A stretch of 41,298 nucleotides of DNA from Oscillospiraceae bacterium (GTDB lineage Bacteria; Bacillota; Clostridia; Oscillospirales; CAG-272). The DNA lies in the NCBI GenBank assembly GCA_015065215.1, contig SVQT01000014.1, positions 1-41,298 of the forward strand, written 5' to 3'. How positions within the stretch are numbered: the first letter of the stretch is position 1; every line of letters starts with the position of its first letter. The translations under genes were made by a program, and so were the position numbers. This document shows positions 33,872-41,298 of the stretch, piece by piece. Below the pieces are notes generated by a model. The model was not told the origin of the DNA. It ran no database searches and saw nothing but the letters and a program-made list of their open reading frames with translations.

Positions 33872-34135
33872 TTATTCCTGAAAACCGGTATTCACCAAAG
33901 CCTCAAGACCATCCAGAGCATCGGTTTCATCTGCTCCGTCCGCGATCAGCTTAATGGTCATACCCTGCGCAATTCCCAAAGAAAGCACACCCAGAAGGCT
34001 TTTGGCATTAACCTTGCGATCATCCTTCTCTACCCACACAGAGCTCTTGTAGGCATTTGCCTTTTGGATAAAGAAGGTTGCGGGACGAGCATGGAGTCCG
34101 ATCGTATTGGTAATGGTCACTTCGCGAGTAATCAT
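33872..34135 (-). CDS. ptsH: Phosphocarrier protein HPr
   Basis: An 87-residue protein that carries phosphate from enzyme I to sugar-specific PTS enzymes. His15 in GLHARPA is the phosphorylation site and Ser46 in NAKSLLGVLSL is the regulatory kinase site of Firmicutes, so this is HPr and not the His-less Crh. The ATG at 34135 gives exactly this residue numbering; the longer frame from 34225 overlaps the promoter. The ribosome site (GGAG) is weak and 11 nt away. It is a single gene; enzyme I is not in the window. Confidence 0.95.
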   Translation of the reverse strand: MITREVTITNTIGLHARPATFFIQKANAYKSSVWVEKDDRKVNAKSLLGVLSLGIAQGMTIKLIADGADETDALDGLEALVNTGFQE

Positions 34136-34196
34136 AGTCAAACGCTCCATTTCTTTCGATTTTCCTGCCATAAAGCAGACACACGTATATAGCAAT

Positions 34197-34225
34197 AGTA
34201 TACCAAATTCGGGTGAGGAAATCAA
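34197..34225 (-). promoter_or_regulatory. Promoter of ptsH
   Basis: Minus-strand TTGATT (34220-34225) and TATACT (34197-34202), spacer 17 bp; the leader is about 55 nt. Confidence 0.75.
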
Positions 34226-34286
34226 TGGGCAGTTTTTTCGTATTTTAGACGAATTCTGACGCTTTATCTGTCTATTTTAGACAAAA

Positions 34287-34811
34287 TCAAGCAGTCTTTT
34301 CAATACCTGTAACACAGATATTGAGGTCGGCGGTTTCGGTAAAGGCGGCAATGGTCTGATTGATGGCAATGTGCGTCTTGCCCTCCAGCAAAAAGGCGCC
34401 GTCATGCACAATACCGCGGCAGACCAAACTACCGGTCACATCCTGTAAACGCTCATAGGCGTCTTCCGGATAACGCGCAACCACCGTTTCCCCTTTGCTA
34501 TTTTGCAAATACTCGGTAGCCGGGCGGGCGGCCACCTGTACCGACAGAGTGCCAAGCGATATTCTGCTTCCGTTTTCCTCTAAATAGAACTCTGTGCCCT
34601 GCACCAAAAGATCCGCGGTGGTACTGCGTAGCTTTTGCACCTCAAAGGTAACGACATATTCTTCCATCGCCTCGCCCGCGTCAAACAGCCTTTGCAAATT
34701 TCCACGCTGCCAAATACCCACAATACAAAGAACCGCGAGCAAAATCAAAATGGCGTCAAAAACATTGAAACGGAAGCTGGAGGAGGCCTTCTTTTTTTCT
34801 TCTGCGTTCAT
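34287..34811 (-). CDS. DUF4330-like membrane-anchored protein (second paralog)
   Basis: A 174-residue protein with one N-terminal membrane segment (about 16-34, FNVFDAILILLAVLCIVGIW) and a beta-rich outer domain. The FNVxDAILIL start and general layout match DUF4330. It follows a longer protein of similar plan after 12 bp. Function unknown; the place beside an O-antigen-ligase-like protein suggests a part in surface polysaccharide assembly or export (inference). Confidence 0.65.
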   Translation of the reverse strand: MNAEEKKKASSSFRFNVFDAILILLAVLCIVGIWQRGNLQRLFDAGEAMEEYVVTFEVQKLRSTTADLLVQGTEFYLEENGSRISLGTLSVQVAARPATEYLQNSKGETVVARYPEDAYERLQDVTGSLVCRGIVHDGAFLLEGKTHIAINQTIAAFTETADLNICVTGIEKTA

Positions 34812-34823
34812 TTTTTCTCCTCC

Positions 34824-35426
34824 TTACTTGGTTTCCAATCCGACGCAAACGCCGGTATCGGTATAATTGCGGAAGACAAGATCAAAGCTGCGACCTACCG
34901 CAATGCGGGAATCCCCCACAGTGTAGCCGACACCCTTCTCGTAATCCGCCTCCACGGTCAGCGTTACCGTCACCGTCATCAATCCGGAATCCTCCGGATA
35001 GGTAACCTTTTCTACAACAAAGGCACCCAAATCCTCGTCTATTTTATCCGACGGAAGACGCGAATACACCTCATAATCACGGTTATTGATGGCAGTCACA
35101 GTACCGATCACCGCGCCGGTCTTTCGATCTGTTACGGTGTCACCCACCTGCAACGCGGCAAGCGAGCCCTGATCCACCCCGGCAATCTCTACCGTGTAGG
35201 TGATCTGCTGTCTTTGCGCTTTATCGTTATCAAACACCGACCAAGGGGTCAGTAATGAAATCAGAAAGATCACGGCTACCACAATAACAGCCAACAGCAA
35301 CAGGTCTACCAGCAAAAACAGCCAACGCCGACTGTTCGCTTGTTTGGGCTCCTTTTCTTCCTGCTGCGCGCGGCGGCGCTTGCGTTCTGCCTTTTCCGGC
35401 TGTTGCGCCTCATTTTTTCGATTCAT
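34824..35426 (-). CDS. DUF4330-like membrane-anchored protein (first paralog)
   Basis: A 200-residue protein. A strongly basic and Glu-rich cytoplasmic N-terminus (1-32) is followed by one membrane segment (about 35-58) and an outer beta-rich domain. That domain has LQVGDTVTDRKTGAVIGTVTAI and VTLTVEADYEKGVGYTVGDSRIAVGRSFDLVF, the repeated 'GDxI...G' pattern of DUF4330. It lies 35 bp after the O-antigen-ligase-like gene and 12 bp before its paralog, so the three form a unit. Biochemical role unknown. Confidence 0.65.
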   Translation of the reverse strand: MNRKNEAQQPEKAERKRRRAQQEEKEPKQANSRRWLFLLVDLLLLAVIVVAVIFLISLLTPWSVFDNDKAQRQQITYTVEIAGVDQGSLAALQVGDTVTDRKTGAVIGTVTAINNRDYEVYSRLPSDKIDEDLGAFVVEKVTYPEDSGLMTVTVTLTVEADYEKGVGYTVGDSRIAVGRSFDLVFRNYTDTGVCVGLETK

Positions 35427-35461
35427 ATAAAAAACCTCCTCGGGAATTGATCTCTGTTTGA

Positions 35462-37420
35462 TTATCCGTAATACTCTATTTCCGCTTCGCTACCGTCCTC
35501 CGCTTGCTCGACAACCACCTCTCTGGAGCGCTCATAACGCGCCAAAGCGACGATCAATGCCGACGCCACGAAAAAGACCAAAAGCGCCGCAGGATCATAC
35601 CAAGCATAGCGGAAAATGCTTATGAGCAACACGCCTGTCAGCATGACCACACCGGTCACAGAAACCAGCCGTACCGCTTGATCGGTGCTTTTGCGCATCA
35701 AAGAGAAACAGTTTTGATAGAAGAGGAAGAAGAACGCGGCGGGCAGTAGGATGCCCAGCACGCCCCCTTCCATGAGCGAATAGAGCCAAAAATTGAGCGA
35801 GCGCGCCACCTCCCGCGACGGCAGCGAGGTGTATAGCAAGCAAAATTCCTCAATGCCGCCACTTCCCACGCCAAAAAACAGACGTGAGATACCCGCTCCA
35901 CGGGAAAACAGGCCGCTACCCTTTTCAAAAAAGAATTTGCCTGCCAGGTTCCCCGCCGAAACGGTACGGCTGACAGTGATACCGGAGCCGGAACGCAAGG
36001 TGCCAAAGAACCGCTCTTTCGCATGGGGGGGCAAGGTACCGATCACCGACAAGAAAAGGCCGCTACCGATCAACACAAAGGGGAAGGAGTAGCGTTGATA
36101 GAGCAAAAGGAAGGCCAGCAGCATCACGATGATGGCAATCATGGCGCTATGCACCCATGTCAGCACGCTTGCTGTCACAATGGCCAGCAGTGCCAGGCCG
36201 GTGAAAACACGGTCGGCATGCCGAGAGGTGATGAAAGCAACCAACGCAAACGGGAAGGCTACCACCAAATAATAGGCGAAGGTGGTTTGATCGGCAAAGC
36301 CGGCAGAAACCGACGCACTGTATGCCGAAAGCGAGAAAGCGCCGGCCTTTAGGGCCGCTAACAGGAACTGCGCAATACCGGTCAGCGCCGCCATCATGGC
36401 TGAGATCACCAAAGCGGTGCGGCAGCGCCGCAACCAGTTGGGCGTGGCAATCACATTTACTACAAGGAAATAGAAGCCGACACACAAGGCGGAAAGCAAC
36501 GCTTTTTTCCAAGCCGAGGCTCCTGCCACCGAAACGCCGGACAGCAGAAAATAAATCACCATCAACAGCACCGGCAGATCCTGCGCCTCCATATGGAACG
36601 CGCGCTTGCCCCGCAACAGCTTACCGAAATAGGAAATCAAGGGCAACGCCGCGACCAGAAATAGCCAGCGCTCGCTATTGGGCAAAAAGCCGGCAAAGGG
36701 CAGGAACAACAGCAAAATCACCACACCGGATTCGGGGATGGAAAGCACCAGGTAGAACAGCAAAAAAGCAATCAGCGCCGCCAGGAGATAAAAGGGGGAG
36801 GTCAAGGCGCTGACAGCGCCCACCGCCATGCCCAGGGGCACAGCGATCATATAGCCCTGCCTGCCTTCCCGCGCGATGCGGCTCACCGCCTCTTCCGGCA
36901 CGCCAAACAGCGGCACTAATATTCTACGGAAGAAAAAGCCGTTGGAGAGAGCATAGCCAAGAGACACATCCGAAAACAGCATCAAAACACCGATAACCAG
37001 CATACCGGTACCGCTGAACAAATGAAAAATTTCAACGCCGTGGCTTTGCCAAACCACCGAAAAAAGCCAGTACATAACGGCGGAATAGGCGCCGGCTGTT
37101 ACGAAAAAGGCGCCGAAGGTACGCAGACTATACCGGCAAAAACGCAGTAGCAGGCCGGAGCACGCGCGGTTGATCAAGCTGTGATTCATCGCCAGCGCGA
37201 TATGCCGCCGCAGGGTGCGGCGAACCCTCCCCCTCCCTGCTCTGGCGGCCGTGGCCAGCCGGCCGGTGCCGGAATGGCGGAACAAACGGTCGGTTGCGCA
37301 ATAGGAGGTGAACAGGCGGCCGATAAAGCCGACCTCGATGGCGCCGTAAACCCAATTGGTGATATAGACGAAAAAGCGCACAATATAGCTATCCTGCCAT
37401 CTTTGCTTGCGAATTTTCAT
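35462..37420 (-). CDS. O-antigen ligase/polymerase-like membrane protein
   Basis: A 652-residue protein with about 12-14 hydrophobic segments, a basic N-terminal region (about 50-75) and an acidic C-terminal tail. The layout and the segment with a large loop (GITVSRTVSAGNLAGKFFFEKGSGLFSRGAGISRLFFGVGSGG, read in parts) fit the O-antigen ligase (WaaL/Wzy-like) superfamily, in which the loop carries the transfer site. In a Gram-positive organism it would act on teichoic or capsular chains (inference). AAGGAGG lies 7 nt before the ATG. It follows trmD by 25 bp, so it is probably expressed with rimM-trmD. Confidence 0.72.
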   Translation of the reverse strand: MKIRKQRWQDSYIVRFFVYITNWVYGAIEVGFIGRLFTSYCATDRLFRHSGTGRLATAARAGRGRVRRTLRRHIALAMNHSLINRACSGLLLRFCRYSLRTFGAFFVTAGAYSAVMYWLFSVVWQSHGVEIFHLFSGTGMLVIGVLMLFSDVSLGYALSNGFFFRRILVPLFGVPEEAVSRIAREGRQGYMIAVPLGMAVGAVSALTSPFYLLAALIAFLLFYLVLSIPESGVVILLLFLPFAGFLPNSERWLFLVAALPLISYFGKLLRGKRAFHMEAQDLPVLLMVIYFLLSGVSVAGASAWKKALLSALCVGFYFLVVNVIATPNWLRRCRTALVISAMMAALTGIAQFLLAALKAGAFSLSAYSASVSAGFADQTTFAYYLVVAFPFALVAFITSRHADRVFTGLALLAIVTASVLTWVHSAMIAIIVMLLAFLLLYQRYSFPFVLIGSGLFLSVIGTLPPHAKERFFGTLRSGSGITVSRTVSAGNLAGKFFFEKGSGLFSRGAGISRLFFGVGSGGIEEFCLLYTSLPSREVARSLNFWLYSLMEGGVLGILLPAAFFFLFYQNCFSLMRKSTDQAVRLVSVTGVVMLTGVLLISIFRYAWYDPAALLVFFVASALIVALARYERSREVVVEQAEDGSEAEIEYYG

Positions 37421-37445
37421 GCCATCAACCTCCTTTCATCTTCTT

Positions 37446-38141
37446 TTACTCTTGCTGTTTTTCCAGTAATTCGGGGCGCAATTTTCTGGTCACCGCCAAG
37501 GACTGCTCCTCCCGCCATTTATCAATATTGGCGTGATGTCCGGAAAGCAACACCTCCGGCACGGTTTTGCCAAGAAATTCTACCGGGCGGGTATACTGGG
37601 GATACTCCAACAAGCCGCCGGAAAAGCTTTCCTTTTCGTAGCATTCCGGATCCGCCAAAACGCCTTCCACAAGGCGGGCGACTGCATCCACCAAAATACA
37701 GGCGGGCAATTCGCCGCCGGTCAAAACAAAATCGCCGATCGAGATCTCCTCGTCAACAATCTCCTCAATAATACGGGCATCCACACCCTCATAGTGTCCG
37801 CAAAGGATCACCAAATGGTCATACTGTGCCAGCTCCCTTGCCTTTTCCTGGTTCAGTACCCTCCCCCTTGGGGACATATAAACCACATGCCGCTTTTCTG
37901 CCGCCGGATACCCCGCAAGAATTGCCTGATAGCAATCATAAATGGGGGGCGCCATCATCAGCATCCCCTTGCCGCCGCCATAGGGAGTGTCATCTACCCG
38001 GCGGTGCTTGTCTTTGGAATAGTCCCGAATATTGTGGGAGCAAACGGTAATGGCGCCGCTTTTTTGCGCCCGGCCGATGATGCTTTCCCCCAAAACGTGA
38101 TCAACAAAATCCGGGAATAAGGTCATAATATCAAAGCGCAT
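37446..38141 (-). CDS. trmD: tRNA (guanine(37)-N(1))-methyltransferase
   Basis: A 231-residue SPOUT methyltransferase that makes m1G37 and prevents frameshifting. It has FDIMTLFPDF at the start, DDTPYGGGKGMLM, the knot region LCGHYEGVDARI and IGDFVLTGGELPA. Its ATG shares one base with the rimM stop (TAATG), the usual rimM-trmD coupling. Confidence 0.98.
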   Translation of the reverse strand: MRFDIMTLFPDFVDHVLGESIIGRAQKSGAITVCSHNIRDYSKDKHRRVDDTPYGGGKGMLMMAPPIYDCYQAILAGYPAAEKRHVVYMSPRGRVLNQEKARELAQYDHLVILCGHYEGVDARIIEEIVDEEISIGDFVLTGGELPACILVDAVARLVEGVLADPECYEKESFSGGLLEYPQYTRPVEFLGKTVPEVLLSGHHANIDKWREEQSLAVTRKLRPELLEKQQE

Positions 38142-38653
38142 TAGTCGAACATCCCTTCAATCGGGGTCAAAAAGATCCCCTCGTTTTCATCCACACGCTG
38201 CACAAAGGCGGGTACCACCGGCACCATCGCCTCCCCTTTCTCGGTGCGAATGACATAAATATCGGTAGCGCCGGGGTGAATCACGTCACTAAGAACCCCC
38301 AATTGCGCCCCGGTAACGGCATGATAGACCTTCATGCCCTTCATTTCAGCAATCAGCAAAGCCCCCTCGGGAATGCGCAGATCATTACGGTCGGCATACA
38401 GCACCTGTCCCCGCAGGGCCTGTGCCGCTTCCATGCTATCCACGCCCTCAAGCTCAGCGCAAACAAAGCGACCGCTGAGCACGGCGGCGCTTTTGATCTT
38501 CAAAGGACGCAGCGCGCCGTTCTCACGCAAATAGACCACCGGCAACGCGGTAAAAATCGCGGGGCTGTCACACCAGGGCTCCAGCTTCACGCCGCCGTGG
38601 CATCCGTGGGTATTGATGATCTTTCCGCATTCGGGGTAGGTGATCCTTGCCAT
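38141..38653 (-). CDS. rimM: Ribosome maturation factor RimM
   Basis: A 170-residue 30S assembly factor that binds S19. The N-terminal RimM barrel begins with CGKIINTHGCHGGVKLEPW and includes AQALRGQVLYADRNDL; the C-terminal PRC-barrel has GAQLGVLSDVIHPGATDIYVIR and MVPVVPAFV. The ATG at 38653 follows AAAGGAGG by 4 nt; an upstream GTG or other start at 38680 is unlikely. The usual upstream neighbours rpsP and the KH protein are missing here; rimM has its own promoter instead. Confidence 0.96.
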   Translation of the reverse strand: MARITYPECGKIINTHGCHGGVKLEPWCDSPAIFTALPVVYLRENGALRPLKIKSAAVLSGRFVCAELEGVDSMEAAQALRGQVLYADRNDLRIPEGALLIAEMKGMKVYHAVTGAQLGVLSDVIHPGATDIYVIRTEKGEAMVPVVPAFVQRVDENEGIFLTPIEGMFD

Positions 38654-38686
38654 AGCGCCTCCTTTGCCGTTCGGGCACACTTATAA

Positions 38687-38701
38687 TGATAATTATTATA
38701 A
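38687..38701. promoter_or_regulatory. Fur/PerR-like box candidate at the rimM promoter
   Basis: TGATAATTATTATAA is a 7-1-7 inverted repeat one base from the Fur-type TGATAAT-N-ATTATCA and one base from the PerR-type TTATAAT-N-ATTATAA consensus. It lies within a 21-bp imperfect palindrome (38681-38701) that abuts the -10 of the rimM promoter. The local A+T richness makes chance possible. Confidence 0.45.
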
Positions 38702-38729
38702 GTATAACACATATTCTTATTTTTTTCAA
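38701..38729 (-). promoter_or_regulatory. Promoter of the rimM-trmD operon
   Basis: Minus-strand TTGAAA (38724-38729) and TATACT (38701-38706), spacer 17 bp, about 48 bp before the rimM ATG. Confidence 0.72.
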
Positions 38730-38797
38730 CCGTTTGCTCCATTTTTTTGAAAATTCTGTCTCTTTTGCCAGTTTTTTGAAAATTTACAATTTAGGGC

Positions 38798-38826
38798 TTG
38801 TAAATTCCCCGCAAATACAGTATAAT
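38798..38826 (+). promoter_or_regulatory. Promoter of yajC
   Basis: TTGTAA (38798-38803) and TATAAT (38821-38826), spacer 17 bp, divergent from the rimM promoter. Confidence 0.75.
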
Positions 38827-38860
38827 AGTTATATTACGTTTATTTTGGAGGATCGTTTCA

Positions 38861-39319
38861 ATGAATGCAATATGGATCATTGTGCTGGTCGCGCTCGGCG
38901 CCATGTTTATCTTTTCTATGCGCTCGTCGAAAAAAAGGGAGCGTGAGGAAGCCGAAATGCGCAACAGCCTGTCTGTTGGCGATGAAATCACCACGATCGG
39001 CGGTATCATCGGCAAAATTGTGAGTGTAAAGGATGAGACAATGGTGATTGAGACCACCCGTGATCATACACGTATCCGTTTGCTCAAATCCGCGGTTCGT
39101 TCTGTGGATGTTCCCGCAAACGCCAAGCGGGTCTCCGCCGCCGACAAGCCGGCAGATGCCCCCGCTGAAAAGAAGGAAGCGGCCACTGACAAGAAGGTCG
39201 CCCCCGCGGAGATGAAGGAAGAAAACAAACCGGTTAAGGAAAAGAAAAACAAAAAGGCTGCCCAGAACACCGAGGCTGCCGCCGAAGCCGAAGAAAAGAC
39301 CGACGAAACCAACGCGTAA
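38861..39319 (+). CDS. yajC: Preprotein translocase subunit YajC
   Basis: A 152-residue accessory subunit of the Sec translocon (partner of SecDF). One membrane segment (3-20) is followed by the YajC core: RNSLSVGDEITTIGGIIGKIVSVKDETMVIET and KSAVRSV. Residues about 85-152 are a low-complexity Lys/Ala/Glu tail (KKEAATDKKVAPAEMKEENK and onward), making the protein longer than the usual 90-110 residues. GGAGG lies 8 nt before the ATG. The TIGR04086 gene follows 65 bp downstream, a familiar clostridial arrangement. Confidence 0.92.
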   Translation: MNAIWIIVLVALGAMFIFSMRSSKKREREEAEMRNSLSVGDEITTIGGIIGKIVSVKDETMVIETTRDHTRIRLLKSAVRSVDVPANAKRVSAADKPADAPAEKKEAATDKKVAPAEMKEENKPVKEKKNKKAAQNTEAAAEAEEKTDETNA

Positions 39320-39384
39320 ATTGGACTAAAAACAGATCCCTTTTCATAGAATGTACCAAATCACACGCAAAAGGAGATCTGACC

Positions 39385-39846
39385 ATGCTACGAAACCCCA
39401 AAAAAGCAGCAAGAAGGCATCGCCCGGCAAAAGAAAAAGCAGGCGTTCCAACCCTGAGCACTACTGTAAAATGCGTTCTTTGCGCATTCCCCATTACAGT
39501 TGGCGTGGGCTTGCTGCTTCTTGTTTTAGCTACCGCGCTCCTGCTTTTGACCAAAGACCCTGACCGCTATCACACGGTAACCGCGCTGATCCTGCTTTAT
39601 TTGACCGCTTTTATCGGCGGGGCCATCGCCACCGCCTTTTGCCGCCGGCGCTTTGCTTTGTTTTGCGGCTTTGGTGAGGCGCTGTTGTGGATTTTGCTAC
39701 TGACCTTAATGGGCTTTTGCCTTCCCCACGCCTGGCGGCATGACACCGCCTGGAGCATCGCTTTGTTAGAGCGCTTACTGCTATTGCCCGCTTCACTGGC
39801 CGGTGCCTTTTTTGCGGCAAGGCAAAAAAAGAGAAGGCGGCGTTAA
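39385..39846 (+). CDS. TIGR04086/YrzE-family membrane protein
   Basis: A 153-residue protein with a basic N-terminus and four hydrophobic segments (about 27-55, 66-86, 91-113, 122-145), and a basic end (KKRRRR). Length, topology and the place directly after yajC match TIGR04086. Function unknown. AAGGAGATC is 5 nt before the ATG. Confidence 0.75.
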   Translation: MLRNPKKAARRHRPAKEKAGVPTLSTTVKCVLCAFPITVGVGLLLLVLATALLLLTKDPDRYHTVTALILLYLTAFIGGAIATAFCRRRFALFCGFGEALLWILLLTLMGFCLPHAWRHDTAWSIALLERLLLLPASLAGAFFAARQKKRRRR

Positions 39847-39868
39847 ACGACTGAAAGGAAGATGAAAG

Positions 39869-40258
39869 ATGCTGATCTTATTTCGACACCGCGCCAAAAA
39901 ATATGCCTATGACACGGTATGCGGTTCCCTGACCGCGCTTTCCGCCCTGGACTATCGTATATTGGAGGCCACCCAGCCGCCAATGGCGCAAGCATGCCCC
40001 ACCGCACTGCGCTACGAGCTGGCCAAATACGATTCGGCCGATGTAGAGGAGCATTATGAGGCGCTTTACAAAAAGGCCGCAGACGGGGTGATTTTTGCCC
40101 CCGAAAACGGCTTGCTCCGCACACCGGATGCCGATGACGAAACCGCCCGCGCGGCCTTACTTGCCGCCGCCGAAAGGCTCACCGCTCCGGTGACGCCCGT
40201 TGGGGCAAGCGCCGACCTGGCCAAAGAAATTTTAGCCCCAAAAGGGCTACTGGCATAA
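39869..40258 (+). CDS. Small protein of unknown function
   Basis: A 129-residue soluble protein, Ala-rich (about a quarter Ala) and acidic, without signal, membrane segment or known motif. A Tyr/Leu-rich helix-like start (YAYDTVCGSLTALSALDYRILEA) is followed by YELAKYDSADVEEHYEALYKKAADG. GGAAG lies 10 nt before the ATG. The reading frame has the codon use of its neighbours and follows the TIGR04086 gene by 22 bp, so it is probably real and co-transcribed with it. Confidence 0.6.
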   Translation: MLILFRHRAKKYAYDTVCGSLTALSALDYRILEATQPPMAQACPTALRYELAKYDSADVEEHYEALYKKAADGVIFAPENGLLRTPDADDETARAALLAAAERLTAPVTPVGASADLAKEILAPKGLLA

Positions 40259-40418
40259 CCAGAAGGCTGTGCCGCTGCGCGTTTTTGGCATGCTGATTTT
40301 GGCCCATTGCCGCCACCGTCGCACGCGAAACGCGCGCAAGCCAACAGATTTATATTACCGTCAAAGACGCTGCGTCCGCAATATGAACATTCGCCGCCTC
40401 ACCGTGACAGCCCTTTTT

Positions 40419-40447
40419 TTCACGGATCCAAAGAATACGCATATACT
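40419..40447 (+). promoter_or_regulatory. Possible promoter of murA
   Basis: TTCACG (40419-40424) and TATACT (40442-40447), spacer 17 bp. The -35 is poor. The rest of the 224-bp gap before murA shows no gene or clear hairpin terminator. Confidence 0.4.
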
Positions 40448-40482
40448 GCTGATAAAGTTCTTTTTTGGGAGACGGGCAGGCT

Positions 40483-41298
40483 ATGAACAAGATCTTGGTA
40501 GATGGGGGCAAGCGCCTCTCGGGAGATGTGATCATTGGCGGCAGCAAAAACGCGGCATTGCCGATCCTGTTTGGCGGTATTGTGACAGGGGGAACATGTG
40601 TTTTTTCCGGACTGCCGCGGGTGAGCGATGTGTTGCGCACCCTGGAGATCTTGAAATGCTTGGGCGCCCGGATCTGCTTTCTTTCGGGCGGCGATGTGCG
40701 GGTGGATTACAGCACTGTTCGCAGCTGCGCTCCGCCGGCGCACTTGTGCTCCAGCATACGGGGCTCTACCTATTTATTGGGAGCCATGCTGACAAGATTT
40801 GGGAGAGCTGAATTACCCGGCGCCGGCGGATGCGATTTTGGCTCTCGCCCCATTGATCAGCATTTGATGGGATTTGAACGCATGGGGGCGGTGGCGCGAA
40901 GCCGCGGAGAACGTGTATTGATAGAAGCGCCAAGCGGACTTTACGGCGCCCCGATCGCTTTGTCTATGCCCTCGGTAGGGGCAACCGCCAATTTGATGAT
41001 TGCCGCCACGCTCGCGAAGGGAGAGACGGTGATTGAAAATGCCGCGGCGGAACCGCATGTTAAGGCTCTGGCTGATTTTTTGATCTGCGCGGGGGCAAGG
41101 ATCAGCGGCGTTGGCAGCGACAGGATCACCGTCGTCGGCGTATCCGAATTGCACGGCGCGCGTAATCGGATCATTCCGGATATGATCGAGGCGGGGACCT
41201 ATCTTTGCGCCGGTGTGGCCTGTGGGGGACCGGTTCGGGTGTCGCCGGTATGTCCCGATCATTTGGGCGCTTTGTTAGACGCTTTCACCGCAATGGGG
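40483..41298 (+). CDS. murA: UDP-N-acetylglucosamine 1-carboxyvinyltransferase, N-terminal part, runs off window
   Basis: The first 272 codons of MurA, which adds enolpyruvate to UDP-GlcNAc in the first step of peptidoglycan synthesis. Lys22 and Asn23 (GGSKNAALPIL) match the phosphate/UDP site, and Cys117 in GGCDFGSRPIDQH corresponds to the active-site Cys115, the residue attacked by fosfomycin. SMPSVGATANLMIAA and the E-P-H segment (AAAEPHVKALADFL) complete the first lobe. The C-terminal ~150 residues are beyond the window. The ATG at 40483 follows GGGAG/GCAGG. Firmicutes often have two copies; this fragment cannot say which it is. Confidence 0.95.
   Translation, partial: MNKILVDGGKRLSGDVIIGGSKNAALPILFGGIVTGGTCVFSGLPRVSDVLRTLEILKCLGARICFLSGGDVRVDYSTVRSCAPPAHLCSSIRGSTYLLGAMLTRFGRAELPGAGGCDFGSRPIDQHLMGFERMGAVARSRGERVLIEAPSGLYGAPIALSMPSVGATANLMIAATLAKGETVIENAAAEPHVKALADFLICAGARISGVGSDRITVVGVSELHGARNRIIPDMIEAGTYLCAGVACGGPVRVSPVCPDHLGALLDAFTAMG

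Noticed and set aside
34268-34285. TGTCTA/TAGACA inverted repeat downstream of the second DUF4330 gene as a terminator
   Set aside because: Only a 6-bp A+T-rich stem without a proper U-tract; too weak to call.
40269-40811. A 180-codon frame crossing the gap before murA and into murA
   Set aside because: It overlaps murA in another frame; murA has its ribosome site and catalytic motifs, and the alternative has none.

Overview
The window looks like a chromosomal segment of an anaerobic, low-G+C-lineage Firmicute of class Clostridia (probably a gut Oscillospirales/Christensenellales-type organism, by inference). Reasons: a glycyl radical enzyme, a three-gene NADH-linked [FeFe]-hydrogenase operon, SipW/TasA-type export, TIGR04086, TSCPD and DUF4330 families, strong AGGAGG ribosome sites, and TTGACA/TATAAT promoters with 17-bp spacers. 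Base composition is moderate to high in G+C inside genes and very A+T-rich between them.

Layout, left to right. (1) 1-1445: the N-terminal 481 codons of a glycyl radical enzyme running off the left edge. (2) 1.6-3.9 kb: tmRNA (ssrA), smpB, a small lipoprotein and an XRE/TPR regulator. (3) 4.0-7.4 kb: an operon of a neutral-ceramidase-like metalloprotein and a DUF4838 protein behind a near-consensus promoter. (4) 7.4-11.7 kb: the hydrogenase operon, transcribed leftward as hydC-hydB-hydA. (5) 11.9-13.8 kb: a 560-bp poorly explained stretch and a TIM-barrel glycoside-hydrolase-like gene. (6) 14.0-18.6 kb: a four-gene surface-protein locus (TasA/camelysin-like protein, SipW-type signal peptidase with a large membrane extension, DUF5305-like protein, second SipW-type substrate). 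(7) 18.7-19.7 kb: rplM-rpsI. (8) 19.9-23.6 kb: an S1-domain protein, an FAD-dependent oxidoreductase and a divergent GntR regulator with palindromes in the shared promoter region. (9) 23.6-30.9 kb: ispE, an AI-2E/DUF4234 fusion, htpG, a prephenate-dehydratase-like protein and a TSCPD protein, punctuated by two copies of a ~198-bp structured repeat. (10) 30.3-38.7 kb, all leftward: uvrC-rsmD-coaD-membrane protein, ptsH (HPr), and rimM-trmD-O-antigen-ligase-like-DUF4330-DUF4330. (11) 38.8-41.3 kb: yajC, a TIGR04086 protein, a small unknown and the 5' part of murA.

How it works together. Most of the window is housekeeping: translation quality control (ssrA/smpB), ribosome and tRNA maturation (rplM, rpsI, rimM, trmD, rsmD), repair (uvrC), isoprenoid, CoA and wall precursors (ispE, coaD, murA), and H2-evolving redox balance. 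Interleaved are single-promoter carbohydrate/glycan modules (ceramidase-like, DUF4838, GH-like, FAD oxidoreductase plus GntR) and the SipW locus. I found no CRISPR array, transposase, phage gene or tRNA gene. The observations most worth following are the paired ~198-bp intergenic element (23645-23842 and 30097-30295), the SipW locus with its unusual peptidase and DUF5305-like partner, and the operator-like palindromes at the FAD oxidoreductase/GntR and rimM promoters.
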